The notes beneath the pieces were generated by a model that searched no databases, had not been told where the DNA came from, and saw only the letters and a list, made by a program, of their open reading frames with translations. Made by a program: the position numbers and the translations under genes. 64,000 nt of DNA, taken from positions 682,001-746,000 of the forward strand of contig JABUKB010000001.1 in NCBI GenBank assembly GCA_014595895.1, given 5' to 3'. Each line of letters opens with the position of its first letter. The stretch's first letter is position 1. This DNA comes from Lysinibacillus odysseyi (lineage in GTDB: Bacteria; Bacillota; Bacilli; Bacillales_A; Planococcaceae). Positions 1 through 8,665 of the stretch are shown here, one piece after another.

Positions 1-237
1 GCCGACAGCCATATTGCTCACGACTTTTAACTGAGGTGCTGCATCTAACAGTTCAGCGTCAATTGTGTCTGAAATAAAACAGTATAGACCCTCGATGTCC
101 GTCACTTTTTTAAGCAATGTTTCGCGAGGCATGACAGTCTGTTCTTCAGACCACATTTCTACTTCACAATATTCATTTAAAAAATCAACAACTTGTGAAT
201 GGATTTTACGTGTAATCAATATTTTTGGTTTCGTCAT
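1..237 (-). CDS. D-2-hydroxyacid dehydrogenase (glyoxylate/hydroxypyruvate reductase type), N-terminal part
   Basis: Reading leftward from an ATG at 237, 79 codons stay open to the window edge, so the protein is cut. It begins MTKPKILITRKIHSQ and continues with an acidic stretch ending in LLDAAPQLKVVSNMAVG. The pattern 'PQLKVVSNMAVG' is the conserved N-terminal substrate-domain segment of D-isomer-specific 2-hydroxyacid dehydrogenases (GyaR/YvcT group), which reduce glyoxylate or hydroxypyruvate with NAD(P)H in the cytoplasm. A GGGAGATGAG stretch precedes the start. The NAD-binding domain and catalytic Arg/Glu/His lie outside the window, so substrate cannot be judged. Confidence 0.8.
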   Translation of the reverse strand, partial: MTKPKILITRKIHSQVVDFLNEYCEVEMWSEEQTVMPRETLLKKVTDIEGLYCFISDTIDAELLDAAPQLKVVSNMAVG

Positions 238-293
238 AGCATCTCATCTCCCATCTTTTCACTCATTTTAGCATATTTTACCGATTTTCTTAG

Positions 294-322
294 TTGAAAA
301 ATAATAGAACACGGCGTATAAT
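294..322 (+). promoter_or_regulatory. SigA-type promoter of the alpha/beta hydrolase gene
   Basis: TTGAAA (294-299), a 17-base spacer and a perfect TATAAT (317-322) lie about 50 bases before the ATG at 374. Seen directly; use as a promoter is inferred. Confidence 0.7.
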
Positions 323-373
323 AAAAACATATTAAATCTATCGGAATTTAATGATATAAAAGAGGTGGAACAA

Positions 374-1279
374 ATGACATATTTAAAGGATAAAGCGAAA
401 AATTACTTAAAAAAGGTAAATGGCATGCCTCCATTAACAACCTTTACACCCGGAAAAGTCCGCGCTTTGCGTGCGGCAGTCCCGCCGCCAAAAGTAAAAA
501 CAGGGGATGTATATGTAGAAAATACACACTTTACAGCGCGTGATGGAGCAGAAATTAACGTGCGTATCTATAAACCAAAACAACAAGGACTATTTTCAGC
601 TATCGTTTATTATCATGGGGGAGGGTGGGTACTCAACGACCTAAATACATGTGACGCCAGCTGCTCATTATTAGCAGAGCAAGCGAAGGCAATCGTCATT
701 TCTGTTGAATACCGCCTAGCGCCGGAGTATAAATTTCCGGTTCCGCTGCATGATGCGTATGATGCGTTGTTATGGGTGAAGGAAAATGTAGCGTATAACG
801 GATTCATCGCCGTAGCGGGCGATAGTGCAGGTGGTAATTTAGCGGCAGCTGTCACATTGATAGCAAAAGAGCAGCACGAGTCCATTGATGCACAAATATT
901 GCTTTACCCAGTAACAGAGCTGACATACCGATCGCCGTCCTATGAAACTTACAGCAAAGGCTACGGTTTAGATCAAGAGGAGATGAAATGGTTTGGCAAC
1001 TATTATGTGCGCACAGCTGACGATGCATATAATCCCTTGGTAGCACCGTTATTAGCTGATGTAGAGCAGTTACCGCGCGCCTTTATTATCGTAGCGGAAA
1101 ATGACGTTCTACGTGATGAAGGGAAAGCCTATGCGGATAAATTACAAGCAGCGGGTGTACCGGTTACATTTTCTATAGCCGAGGGGATTGTCCATAGCTT
1201 CTTTACGAAAAATGATACGTTTGCAGAGGAAATAGATGAAACAATTGCCCGCATTGCGGCGTTTCTCTATGAACAGTAA
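374..1279 (+). CDS. alpha/beta hydrolase (hormone-sensitive-lipase family esterase)
   Basis: A 301-residue carboxylester hydrolase of the alpha/beta-hydrolase fold-3 (HSL/GDXG) family. Visible motifs are the oxyanion-hole HGGGW near residue 84, the nucleophile elbow GDSAGG near 155, the acid in ENDVLRDEG near 247 and the catalytic His in GIVHSF near 277. There is no signal peptide, so it should be cytoplasmic. The ATG at 374 is chosen over a GTG nine bases upstream because AGAGGTGG sits at the right distance from the ATG. It is monocistronic with its own promoter and a strong terminator. The natural ester is not predictable from sequence. Confidence 0.9.
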   Translation: MTYLKDKAKNYLKKVNGMPPLTTFTPGKVRALRAAVPPPKVKTGDVYVENTHFTARDGAEINVRIYKPKQQGLFSAIVYYHGGGWVLNDLNTCDASCSLLAEQAKAIVISVEYRLAPEYKFPVPLHDAYDALLWVKENVAYNGFIAVAGDSAGGNLAAAVTLIAKEQHESIDAQILLYPVTELTYRSPSYETYSKGYGLDQEEMKWFGNYYVRTADDAYNPLVAPLLADVEQLPRAFIIVAENDVLRDEGKAYADKLQAAGVPVTFSIAEGIVHSFFTKNDTFAEEIDETIARIAAFLYEQ

Positions 1280-1323
1280 AAAAGTCGAATTCGCAAGCAT
1301 AACCCTGCGAATTCGACTTTTTT
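1280..1323. terminator. bidirectional intrinsic terminator
   Basis: Inverted repeat AAGTCGAATTCGCA / TGCGAATTCGACTT with A-run on the left and T-run on the right. It serves the hydrolase on + and the small gene on -. Confidence 0.9.
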
Positions 1324-1696
1324 AAAGGTAAAATTTTTGATAGAGGGCAGGCGAGTAGCCCGACTGACCATCTATCCCACCAAGCCATTTTGGAATGAGC
1401 TCGGCCAATTCTAACCCAGTTAAAAATACGCCATCTTCTAAAAGCACCTTTTTAAATTCATGAACAAAATCAGTCATGGATACGTCTATTTGTCTTTCTA
1501 ATTGGCTTTCGTAATGAGCTGTTAGTTTTTTTAATTGAGAGAAGGCATGTTCACTCATATTGGAGGAAATAATATGTTGATAAATTGCGTACTGATCATG
1601 GTTAGCGGCCAAATTTTGAAGCAAATAAATTTGAAAGCTTTGACGCGCTATTTGGTTTTCTAATGCTTCTAGTCGTTCTTCCACTGTACGATACAT
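1322..1696 (-). CDS. hypothetical protein, coiled-coil N-terminus
   Basis: A 124-residue soluble protein. The first 30 residues (MYRTVEERLEALENQIARQS) are heptad-like and probably coiled coil; the rest is helical with no Cys and no membrane segment. The ATG at 1696 is preferred over an upstream GTG because GAGGTGA lies six bases ahead. The pattern of a 'leucine-rich helix, then H-D-x-Y-x-I-Y' faintly recalls the DUF1878/YhaI group, but I cannot support that assignment. Function unknown. Confidence 0.7.
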   Translation of the reverse strand: MYRTVEERLEALENQIARQSFQIYLLQNLAANHDQYAIYQHIISSNMSEHAFSQLKKLTAHYESQLERQIDVSMTDFVHEFKKVLLEDGVFLTGLELAELIPKWLGGIDGQSGYSPALYQKFYL

Positions 1697-1798
1697 AGTG
1701 GTCACCTCGTCTCTTCACTTGCTTTCATCTAGTATAGCAAAAAATTGTTAACTATAGCATACTTTCTTAATGTAACCGGATAGGGAGATCAACTAGCC

Positions 1799-2689
1799 TT
1801 AGCTCTTTTTTAAGGCAAGATAAATCATCATAAAGACAATAAGCGCTGCGCCGAACCATTGGAAAAGCCCAAAAGGTTCCCCAAGCCAAATAACAGTAGC
1901 AAGCACAGCAGTTAATGGCTCAATATTGCCGAGTAAGCTTGTTTCTTTCGCTGATAAAGTTTGTAAGCTCTCGATATAAAACCAAAAAGCGAGCGTTGTG
2001 CCAAAAATAATGACAACAATTAAATAAAACCATGTTTCCATCGTCCAATGAGCAATTTGTACTTCCCAAATCGGATGGAACACATTCATCACGACCGAAC
2101 CAATAATCATAGCCCAACCGACGATGACTAAAGAGTCATACTTTTTCAGTAATGGAATGGCATACAACGTATAAAAAGCAAGTGTCGCCCCTGAAAGTAT
2201 TCCCCATACAATAGCAGGTACAGAGACAGCAAGAACTTGGAATGAGCCATTTGTTAACAAAAAGAAACATCCCGCGATGGCTAATAATACTGTAACTCCG
2301 TCTTTTTGTGTAAAGGGTGACTGCTTTGTTATGACAAGCCAAAGCATAATCATAACGGGTGCTAAATATTGAAGCAATGTCGCAATAGCAGCATTACCAT
2401 AGTCGATACTAAGCATATATGTATATTGCACGGCTAACATACCAATTATTCCAAATAAAATAAGACGGGTTCTATCAGTTCTCCATACTTGGATAATTTG
2501 TTTTGCTTCTTTAAAAATAGCTTGGGTTATTAAGAGGAGCATCCCACCGATCAGCAGTCTTATAGAAACCAGCCATTCCACATCTATGTTGAATTTTTGG
2601 AATAGTTGCTGGGCCATTGTGCCGCCAATACCCCAAAAGAAAGCTCCTAATATAACCAATAGAAAGCCTATCATTTTTTTATTGCCCAC
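1799..2689 (-). CDS. EamA (DMT) family transporter
   Basis: A 296-residue membrane protein with ten predicted hydrophobic helices in two EamA repeats (about residues 5-140 and 150-293), the architecture of drug/metabolite-transporter permeases. The start reads FLLVILGAFFWGIGGT, the typical EamA opening. The start at GTG 2689 has only a weak GAGAGA ribosome site; an ATG five codons in is possible. It stands alone on the - strand between unrelated genes. Substrate (amino acid or metabolite efflux) cannot be inferred. Confidence 0.85.
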   Translation of the reverse strand: MGNKKMIGFLLVILGAFFWGIGGTMAQQLFQKFNIDVEWLVSIRLLIGGMLLLITQAIFKEAKQIIQVWRTDRTRLILFGIIGMLAVQYTYMLSIDYGNAAIATLLQYLAPVMIMLWLVITKQSPFTQKDGVTVLLAIAGCFFLLTNGSFQVLAVSVPAIVWGILSGATLAFYTLYAIPLLKKYDSLVIVGWAMIIGSVVMNVFHPIWEVQIAHWTMETWFYLIVVIIFGTTLAFWFYIESLQTLSAKETSLLGNIEPLTAVLATVIWLGEPFGLFQWFGAALIVFMMIYLALKKS

Positions 2690-2843
2690 GGATTCTCTCT
2701 CTTTCTTCTAGTTAGAATAACCTTATTATACCATGTGAATAATAGGAAACGTATGGGTGGTTAAATTTACATAAACTCAATATTAGCAAAAAATAACTGT
2801 GCTACTCTAAACGTACGAATAAAATAAAAAAGTAGGGATCTAT

Positions 2844-5012
2844 TTGGAAGGTATAAAAAAACTATTGAGTGATTCGAAAATAATGTGGGTTTACTTTTTA
2901 TTGCTGATCATGATGATAGTAGTGGCATTAAGCTACAAGGTGCCTTTGTACGGGGTTTTCGGAGAACAAAATTATATAACACTGCATTTATTAATGGAAA
3001 TATTGATGGTTTTTTTCTCATTGGCTATCGCTACTCAGGCTTGGTTGAGCTCTAAATTTAATAATAATTCGACAGTTTTACAGGCAGGTGCGCTGTTTTT
3101 AGCAGTTGGCATTATTGAAATAGCGCATACCGTCACCTATAAGGGAATGCCATTTTTCTTCCAGGACAGCAATATGATAACAGCTGCATGGTTTTACATG
3201 ATTGGGCGTCTAACATTAGTAATCGGCTTAATTTGGGTATACACAAGAGAAGAACATGAGGTGTCCAATGAACATCGCTATATAACGTATGTCGGCAGTC
3301 TTTTATATTCGGCAATCGTCATTATAGCTGTCAGCACTGGCACTATACTTCCTCCGATTCTCGCTGATGACGGGACGAGGATTATCAAAGATAATTTGCA
3401 ATTCGTTGCGCTCGTTTTACAAATGCTATTTATGGGACTTATTATGAAAAGAGTTTTTAAAGGGTCAAAACGATATTTGTTTTTGCTGGTGGCATCCATA
3501 TTTTTAATATGTGGTGACCTAATGTTTAGGAGTGCCACAAATAGTTATGAAATCACAAACTTTGTTGGACACTTGTTTCAATTAATCGGATTTAAGCTAT
3601 TATTCGATACTATATTTTATGCCTCAGTGGAAAAGCCCTTCGTTGAATTGAGAAAGGCCCATGTGTCCTTGCAGCTTTCAGAACAAGAAGTAAGAAAGCA
3701 CGTATATTATGATGGTATTACTGGACTGCCGAATGAACAGTATTTAATCGAATTTATGAAGGAACGGTTGCATAAGGATTTGTCGCGTAAAACAATATTA
3801 GTATTTGGTGTAGAGCGTTACCAAAGCGTGAAAAGTTCGTTAGGTTCTAAAAATGCCAATCACTTTCTCCAATTAATTGCAAAGCGTGTGAGAGAAGGTT
3901 TGTCGCATGAATATACTCTATGTAAATTAGCGGAAGATCGATTTGCTATTTTTGTTCAAAGCCAAAATGACATTGGGCGTTTGATGCGTCTAGCGGAAAG
4001 GTTGCAGCACATGGTGGAGGCGCCTTTTGAAATGGGCCACTTTTCTATTATAACAAAGCTTCAGATAGGGGTTTCGTTATATCCTAAGCATACGACAGGG
4101 CTAGAAGATTTAATCCAATATGCACATTTTGCAGCAGATGAAGCGAAAAGAGAATCAGATGGCATAGCGTTTTTTAAGCCGTCCATGCTGGACTCCCGTA
4201 CAGAGCGTATGATGCTAGAACAGGATTTAAAAAAGGCCATTGAACAAAATCAATTATTCTTGGAATATCAACCGCAAATGGACTTACAGACAGGGACCGT
4301 CTTTTCGGCAGAGGCATTGGTACGCTGGCATCATCCCGAGCGCGGTCTGATTTCCCCATTTGAATTTATACCGATTGCAGAACAGAGCGGCATGATTATT
4401 CCCATAGGTCATTGGGTGCTTGAAACAGCTTGCCGTCAAACGGTAGCTTGGCAAAATTATCATCAAAAGCCATTAAAAGTAGCGGTCAATTTATCGATGG
4501 GACAGCTCTACCAAAAGGACTTTGTCATGAAAGTACAGCAGACATTGCTGGACACAGGTTTAAAGCCGGAATTTTTACAGTTGGAAATTACGGAAAGCAT
4601 GACCATCAACAGCAGACAAATTATCCCGGTGTTAGAGCAGATAAAAGCATTAGGTGTAACGATTGCGGTCGATGATTTTGGCACAGGCTATTCCTCATTA
4701 TCTTATTTAAAGGATTTCCCGCTGGATTGTTTAAAAATCGATCGCAGCTTTATCCAAAATATCTTAAGTAGTCCGAATGATGAGGCATTGGTGCAAATGA
4801 TTTTATCAATGGCTAAGCATTTAAAACTAAAAGTAGTAGCAGAAGGCATTGAAACATATGAACAGCTAGATTATTTAAGCCAAAGTAATTGCGATCAAAT
4901 TCAAGGCTATTTTATTAGTAGACCTTTATGCTTTGAAAAACTTATAGAGCAATTTGAGGATGTGCAATCATTTGCACATGAACAATTTGCAGCATTGAAA
5001 ACGGCCGTCTAA
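2844..5012 (+). CDS. MASE3-GGDEF-EAL membrane c-di-GMP phosphodiesterase
   Basis: A 722-residue protein. Residues 10-260 hold about eight membrane helices with the MASE3 hallmark 'IAHTVTYKGMPFF'. A GGDEF-fold domain follows (about 285-440) whose signature reads LAEDRF instead of GGDEF, so cyclase activity is predicted lost. The C-terminal EAL domain (about 450-710) keeps SAEALVRW, the loop DDFGTGYSS, LKIDRSF and VAEGIET, consistent with an active phosphodiesterase that hydrolyses c-di-GMP at the inner face of the membrane. The start is a TTG behind AGTAGGGA; the next ATG would be at about 2883. Signal sensed by the membrane part is unknown. Confidence 0.88.
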   Translation: MEGIKKLLSDSKIMWVYFLLLIMMIVVALSYKVPLYGVFGEQNYITLHLLMEILMVFFSLAIATQAWLSSKFNNNSTVLQAGALFLAVGIIEIAHTVTYKGMPFFFQDSNMITAAWFYMIGRLTLVIGLIWVYTREEHEVSNEHRYITYVGSLLYSAIVIIAVSTGTILPPILADDGTRIIKDNLQFVALVLQMLFMGLIMKRVFKGSKRYLFLLVASIFLICGDLMFRSATNSYEITNFVGHLFQLIGFKLLFDTIFYASVEKPFVELRKAHVSLQLSEQEVRKHVYYDGITGLPNEQYLIEFMKERLHKDLSRKTILVFGVERYQSVKSSLGSKNANHFLQLIAKRVREGLSHEYTLCKLAEDRFAIFVQSQNDIGRLMRLAERLQHMVEAPFEMGHFSIITKLQIGVSLYPKHTTGLEDLIQYAHFAADEAKRESDGIAFFKPSMLDSRTERMMLEQDLKKAIEQNQLFLEYQPQMDLQTGTVFSAEALVRWHHPERGLISPFEFIPIAEQSGMIIPIGHWVLETACRQTVAWQNYHQKPLKVAVNLSMGQLYQKDFVMKVQQTLLDTGLKPEFLQLEITESMTINSRQIIPVLEQIKALGVTIAVDDFGTGYSSLSYLKDFPLDCLKIDRSFIQNILSSPNDEALVQMILSMAKHLKLKVVAEGIETYEQLDYLSQSNCDQIQGYFISRPLCFEKLIEQFEDVQSFAHEQFAALKTAV

Positions 5013-5062
5013 TGTCCGCTTTCTCCCTTCTTTTTCGGTAGTAAGTAAAAAGGAGGGGTTTT

Positions 5063-5584
5063 TTGATTACTATTAGTCCAGGACATTGGCATATTGGGAC
5101 GGGCACAAGCGATATAATAGATGAGGTCATAGAAGCCAGAAAGGTAGTAGACGGTGTGGCTTGGCAATTAACAAGGCGTGGTATCAAGGTGCATAAAGTA
5201 GTCGACACCACATCAAATAACCAACAGGAAAATTTACATTATTTAGTGCGTGCTCATAATGCAACAACACGCCAGATTGATGTCAGTATCCATTTTAACG
5301 CGGTCGCCGGTCGCCGACAGGAGGGAATCGGTACGGAAGTATTGTTCCGTCACGATACTTTATTAGCTACTCATTTAGTTAACAAGATTGCAGAAGTTTC
5401 TTCGTTGAAAAATCGCGGGGCAAAAAGGCGGCTGGATATAGCTTTTTTGAATGGTGTGTCAAAGCGAGCAGTGCTAATTGAAATTTGCTTCGTTAATTCA
5501 GTAGCCGATGTGGCGCTGTATCAGCAATATGAAAAACAGATATGTAAGGCAATAGCGGATGTGCTGATGCAGGAGGTAACTTAA
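5063..5584 (+). CDS. N-acetylmuramoyl-L-alanine amidase (Amidase_3)
   Basis: A 173-residue stand-alone zinc amidase catalytic domain that cuts the amide bond between MurNAc and L-Ala. It shows the family zinc/catalytic positions in order: GHW near residue 8, E in the DEVIEAR helix, SIHFNA near 76 and the terminal catalytic Glu in LIEICFVNS near 146. There is no signal peptide and no wall-binding domain, so it either leaves by lysis, acts in a sporulation compartment, or is a domesticated phage-type enzyme. TTG start at 5063 behind a near-perfect AAGGAGGGG, 50 bases after the EAL gene. Confidence 0.85.
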   Translation: MITISPGHWHIGTGTSDIIDEVIEARKVVDGVAWQLTRRGIKVHKVVDTTSNNQQENLHYLVRAHNATTRQIDVSIHFNAVAGRRQEGIGTEVLFRHDTLLATHLVNKIAEVSSLKNRGAKRRLDIAFLNGVSKRAVLIEICFVNSVADVALYQQYEKQICKAIADVLMQEVT

Positions 5585-5606
5585 AAACATATAGACCAAT
5601 CTTAGG

Positions 5607-5650
5607 AAGCTGTGTAACCAGTTAGATCTGCCGGTACAGAGCTTCTTTCT
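5607..5650 (+). terminator. probable intrinsic terminator after the amidase gene
   Basis: Imperfect stem GAAGCTGTGTA / TACAGAGCTTC (one mismatch) followed by TTTCTGTTA. Confidence 0.5.
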
Positions 5651-5723
5651 GTTAGATTATTTCTGAATTTTGAAACTTTTAGGGGGATTTTTCCGTATAT
5701 AGTCTTATAAAGGAGTGAGTAGG

Positions 5724-6623
5724 GTGAGTTTAAAGATTGAAAACGTGACGAAACGCTACAGAAATTTCACAGCCGTTGAGAATTTGAACTTCCATATAGA
5801 AAAGGGAGAAATATTTGGTCTGATCGGTCAAAACGGCGCTGGGAAAACAACAACCTTCCGTATGATTTTAGATTTGCAAGAAACGACAGAGGGGAAAATT
5901 TATTGGGACGGTCAGCCCATTCATAAAGTCAATCGGGATATTTTAGGCTATTTGCCGGAAGAGCGCGGAATCTTTCCTCATATGAAGGTAGAAGAACAAT
6001 TATACTTTTTTGCGGAATTACGCGGCATGAAAAAGGCAGACATCAAAAAGGATATTGATTTTTGGATTGAACGTTTTGAACTAGAGGAGAAGCGACATGC
6101 AAAAGCAGAAACGCTATCAAAAGGAAACCAGCAAAAGGTCCAGCTAATTGCGAGTTTTATACATAAGCCAAAATTTTTAATTTTAGATGAACCATTTAGT
6201 GGTCTGGATCCCGTCAATATGGATTTATTAAAGCAAGCAATTTTATATTTACGCGATACAGAAAATATGACCATTTTGTTTTCCAGCCATCAGATGAACA
6301 ATGTGGAGGAACTTTGCGATCGTCTATGCCTGCTGAAACGCGGTGTATCATTGTTTTCGGGATCGCTTCTAGATTTAAAAAAGCAGTACGGTAAAACAAG
6401 ACTAACAATACGTACAGCAATGTCTCTTGCTGAAATGACATTGCCCGGCGTTAAAGATATACAACTGGTGAAAGGCGAGTATTTCTTAACGCTAGAAGAT
6501 GAGCAATATGCCCCAGCCATTTTTGGCATCGTCTCAAGGGGCGAGTATATAGAAAAATTCAGCCTCGATTACTTAACGCTCGATGAAATATTTAAAGATC
6601 AGGTAGGTGGGGTTCATGTCTAA
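5724..6623 (+). CDS. yhaQ: ABC transporter ATP-binding protein (NatA/YhaQ type)
   Basis: A 299-residue ABC ATPase with Walker A GQNGAGKTT near residue 38, signature LSKGNQQKVQ near 133, Walker B FLILDEPFSGLDP near 154 and H-loop SSHQM near 190. The C-terminal ~80 residues are the accessory domain seen in NatA-like exporters. GTG at 5724 is chosen because AGGAG lies eight bases upstream; a GTG nine bases earlier overlaps that site. It overlaps the permease gene by eight bases, so the pair is an operon. Length and partner match Bacillus subtilis YhaQ-YhaP, a Na+/drug-type exporter pair; the symbol is by resemblance. Confidence 0.88.
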   Translation: MSLKIENVTKRYRNFTAVENLNFHIEKGEIFGLIGQNGAGKTTTFRMILDLQETTEGKIYWDGQPIHKVNRDILGYLPEERGIFPHMKVEEQLYFFAELRGMKKADIKKDIDFWIERFELEEKRHAKAETLSKGNQQKVQLIASFIHKPKFLILDEPFSGLDPVNMDLLKQAILYLRDTENMTILFSSHQMNNVEELCDRLCLLKRGVSLFSGSLLDLKKQYGKTRLTIRTAMSLAEMTLPGVKDIQLVKGEYFLTLEDEQYAPAIFGIVSRGEYIEKFSLDYLTLDEIFKDQVGGVHV

Positions 6624-7854
6624 ATTTTGGGTATTATTAAGAACATTGTATGTGCAAAAATTAAAGTCTAAACCCTTTATCATTATGACGACTCTTTATA
6701 TTATAGGGTTGATAGGGTTTACATTTTGGTCGGATATAAAGGAGTTATTTAGCGGGGATGAAAATACACCTGAAATAATCGCTATTTATAATGGAACGGC
6801 AGAAGATATCAAACCGTACTTTGTAGACGATGTTGATTTTGCATATGAATATGTCACACAGGCAGAAGAATTGGAAAAAGGGTTAGAGAAGGGGGACTAT
6901 TTTGCCGCTCTTGAACTAAGTGATATAGAGGGTAAATTAGCTGCGAATATTTATTCTTACGAGGCATTGGGTTTCAAAGATCAGGAACGGCTGCATGATG
7001 TTGTCACATCGACATCACAGCTTTATGCCGTAGGGCAGTTAAATCTAACACCTGAACAAACAGCATTAGTGCTCGATTCGACCCCTCTTGTCCAGATGAT
7101 TACCATTAATGCTGAAGAATCAACGAAATCGACAGATGAAAAGGTAGCGGGCATGGTTGGCTCTTATGCAGCAGGAATTATTATTTATATTGTCGTTATT
7201 TCCTTTTTATCCATTATTACAACGGATGTGGCAAGCGAAAAAGGTTCGCGTGCTTTAGAAATGTTGTTGGTGAGTGTAAAACCAGAAATACATTTCCGGT
7301 CTAAAGTATTTGGTATTTTCCTCGTGGCTGTTACGCAGTTTTCCATTGTTGGCGCTGTCTTATTCGGGTTATTGCGTTTTGTCGATGGCGGAGCGAAATG
7401 GGATATGGTCATGAATTTAATCGGTGAGTTGCCACCATCCTATTACCTATTTGTAACCGCCTTTTTAATATTGACCATTCTATTATATTTAATTATTGGT
7501 GCATTATTTGGATCGCTAGTGTCAAAGGTAGAGGAATCTTCGCAAGTAATGACACCTACCATGATTCTCATTATTATCGCTTTCTATGTCATGATTTCTG
7601 GCGTGAGCAACCCAGATACGTTATTGATCAAAGTGTTTTCTTATATTCCGTTTACAGCAGGTATGGTCATGCCGATGCGCATCGGTGCGACGGATATGCA
7701 TATAGCAGAGCCCGCAATTGCATTGCTGATTTTATTCGCTTCGGTAGCGGCTATTTATAAAATCAGTTTATCGTTTTATAAACGCAGTGTCTTAACCTAT
7801 TCAACAGGTGGCATCATCCAAAAAATTAAAACAGTATTTAAAGTAACAACGTAA
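6616..7854 (+). CDS. yhaP: ABC-2 family permease (NatB/YhaP type)
   Basis: A 412-residue membrane partner of the preceding ATPase. One N-terminal helix (about 17-35) is followed by a 120-residue extracytoplasmic domain and a cluster of five to six helices from about residue 180 to the end, the NatB/ABC-2 layout. The 'VASEKGSRALEMLLVS' coupling motif after the second helix is typical of ABC2_membrane_3 exporters. ATG at 6616 follows GGTGGGG. Transported substrate (sodium, peptide or drug) is not decidable from sequence. Confidence 0.87.
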   Translation: MSKFWVLLRTLYVQKLKSKPFIIMTTLYIIGLIGFTFWSDIKELFSGDENTPEIIAIYNGTAEDIKPYFVDDVDFAYEYVTQAEELEKGLEKGDYFAALELSDIEGKLAANIYSYEALGFKDQERLHDVVTSTSQLYAVGQLNLTPEQTALVLDSTPLVQMITINAEESTKSTDEKVAGMVGSYAAGIIIYIVVISFLSIITTDVASEKGSRALEMLLVSVKPEIHFRSKVFGIFLVAVTQFSIVGAVLFGLLRFVDGGAKWDMVMNLIGELPPSYYLFVTAFLILTILLYLIIGALFGSLVSKVEESSQVMTPTMILIIIAFYVMISGVSNPDTLLIKVFSYIPFTAGMVMPMRIGATDMHIAEPAIALLILFASVAAIYKISLSFYKRSVLTYSTGGIIQKIKTVFKVTT

Positions 7855-7890
7855 AAGCTTATCGGGCGCTTCGTCCGATAAGCTTTTTTT
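7854..7890 (+). terminator. intrinsic terminator of the yhaQP operon
   Basis: AAGCTTATCGG / CCGATAAGCTT stem with an eight-base loop and seven T. Confidence 0.95.
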
Positions 7891-8665
7891 AAGAACGATA
7901 TTTGAATGTACCGTAAAAATTATTTCAAAATTATATTTATTATTGGATTTTAATTCCTATTTTAACAACTAAATGATATTGAGAGGAAGAAGTAATTTTT
8001 CCCTTTTGTCATAGAAATGCCATAATTATCAACGTGTTGTTAAGGCTTGCAAAGCCTTATCTTTATTGGGTTTGGTCAATCTTCCTGCAGCTCCCCATAC
8101 CCCTGCATACCCTCAAATATTATATTATTCTTATTGAAGATTTGGTGAAAAGTATATTAAATTTTTGACGATTGGCTTATTATTGAATAGAATTTGAATC
8201 GGTTAGAGGTTAACGGTTAGAATGAGATTTGATGCTATACCGAAAGGACAACTTATTACTATTTTCTCATATTTATATAGAAAGAATTGTTGAGAAGAAG
8301 TTGCTCCATTTTCAAACATTTTTATTAGAGTTATACATGCGGAAAATTATTAAAATTTTTTCCGTATAAAATGATAGAAAGGTTTGAACGAACGTAGGAA
8401 TCAATATCTCATTTTACATGAAAACGCTTTATCATCGTGGTGCACCTCCACTATGTCATCATTGCCTGTTTTCGTATAGAGTAGTAGCCCCAATGTGAGC
8501 AGTTAATTGGGAAAAAAACCAAGTTACCTTGCAGGTTTAGAAGAAATAAGCCATCGCACAGCTACTTTCTGTATAAATCAGAGTCGTTTATTTTTAAAAC
8601 ACCTGATAAAATCGGTAAATGTGACAATACTAACCGACAATATTTACATTGAAAGGAGTCCAACT
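7891..8665. other. long gene-free leader region upstream of qoxA
   Basis: About 775 bases without a credible ORF on either strand. It is AT-rich, carries a small AAGGCTTGCAAAGCCTT hairpin near 8041 and a cre-like box at 8418-8433. The rest shows no recognisable promoter pair that I would defend, so the qox transcript may have a long leader. Confidence 0.5.
8418..8433 (+). promoter_or_regulatory. cre-like CcpA box upstream of qoxABCD
   Basis: ATGAAAACGCTTTATC matches the WTGAAARCGYTTWNN form of the catabolite-responsive element at every specified base. Location about 235 bases before the qoxA ATG. CcpA control is inferred. Confidence 0.55.

Noticed and set aside
8507-8665. N-terminal extension of QoxA
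   Set aside because: No ribosome site; would bury the lipoprotein signal that begins at 8666.
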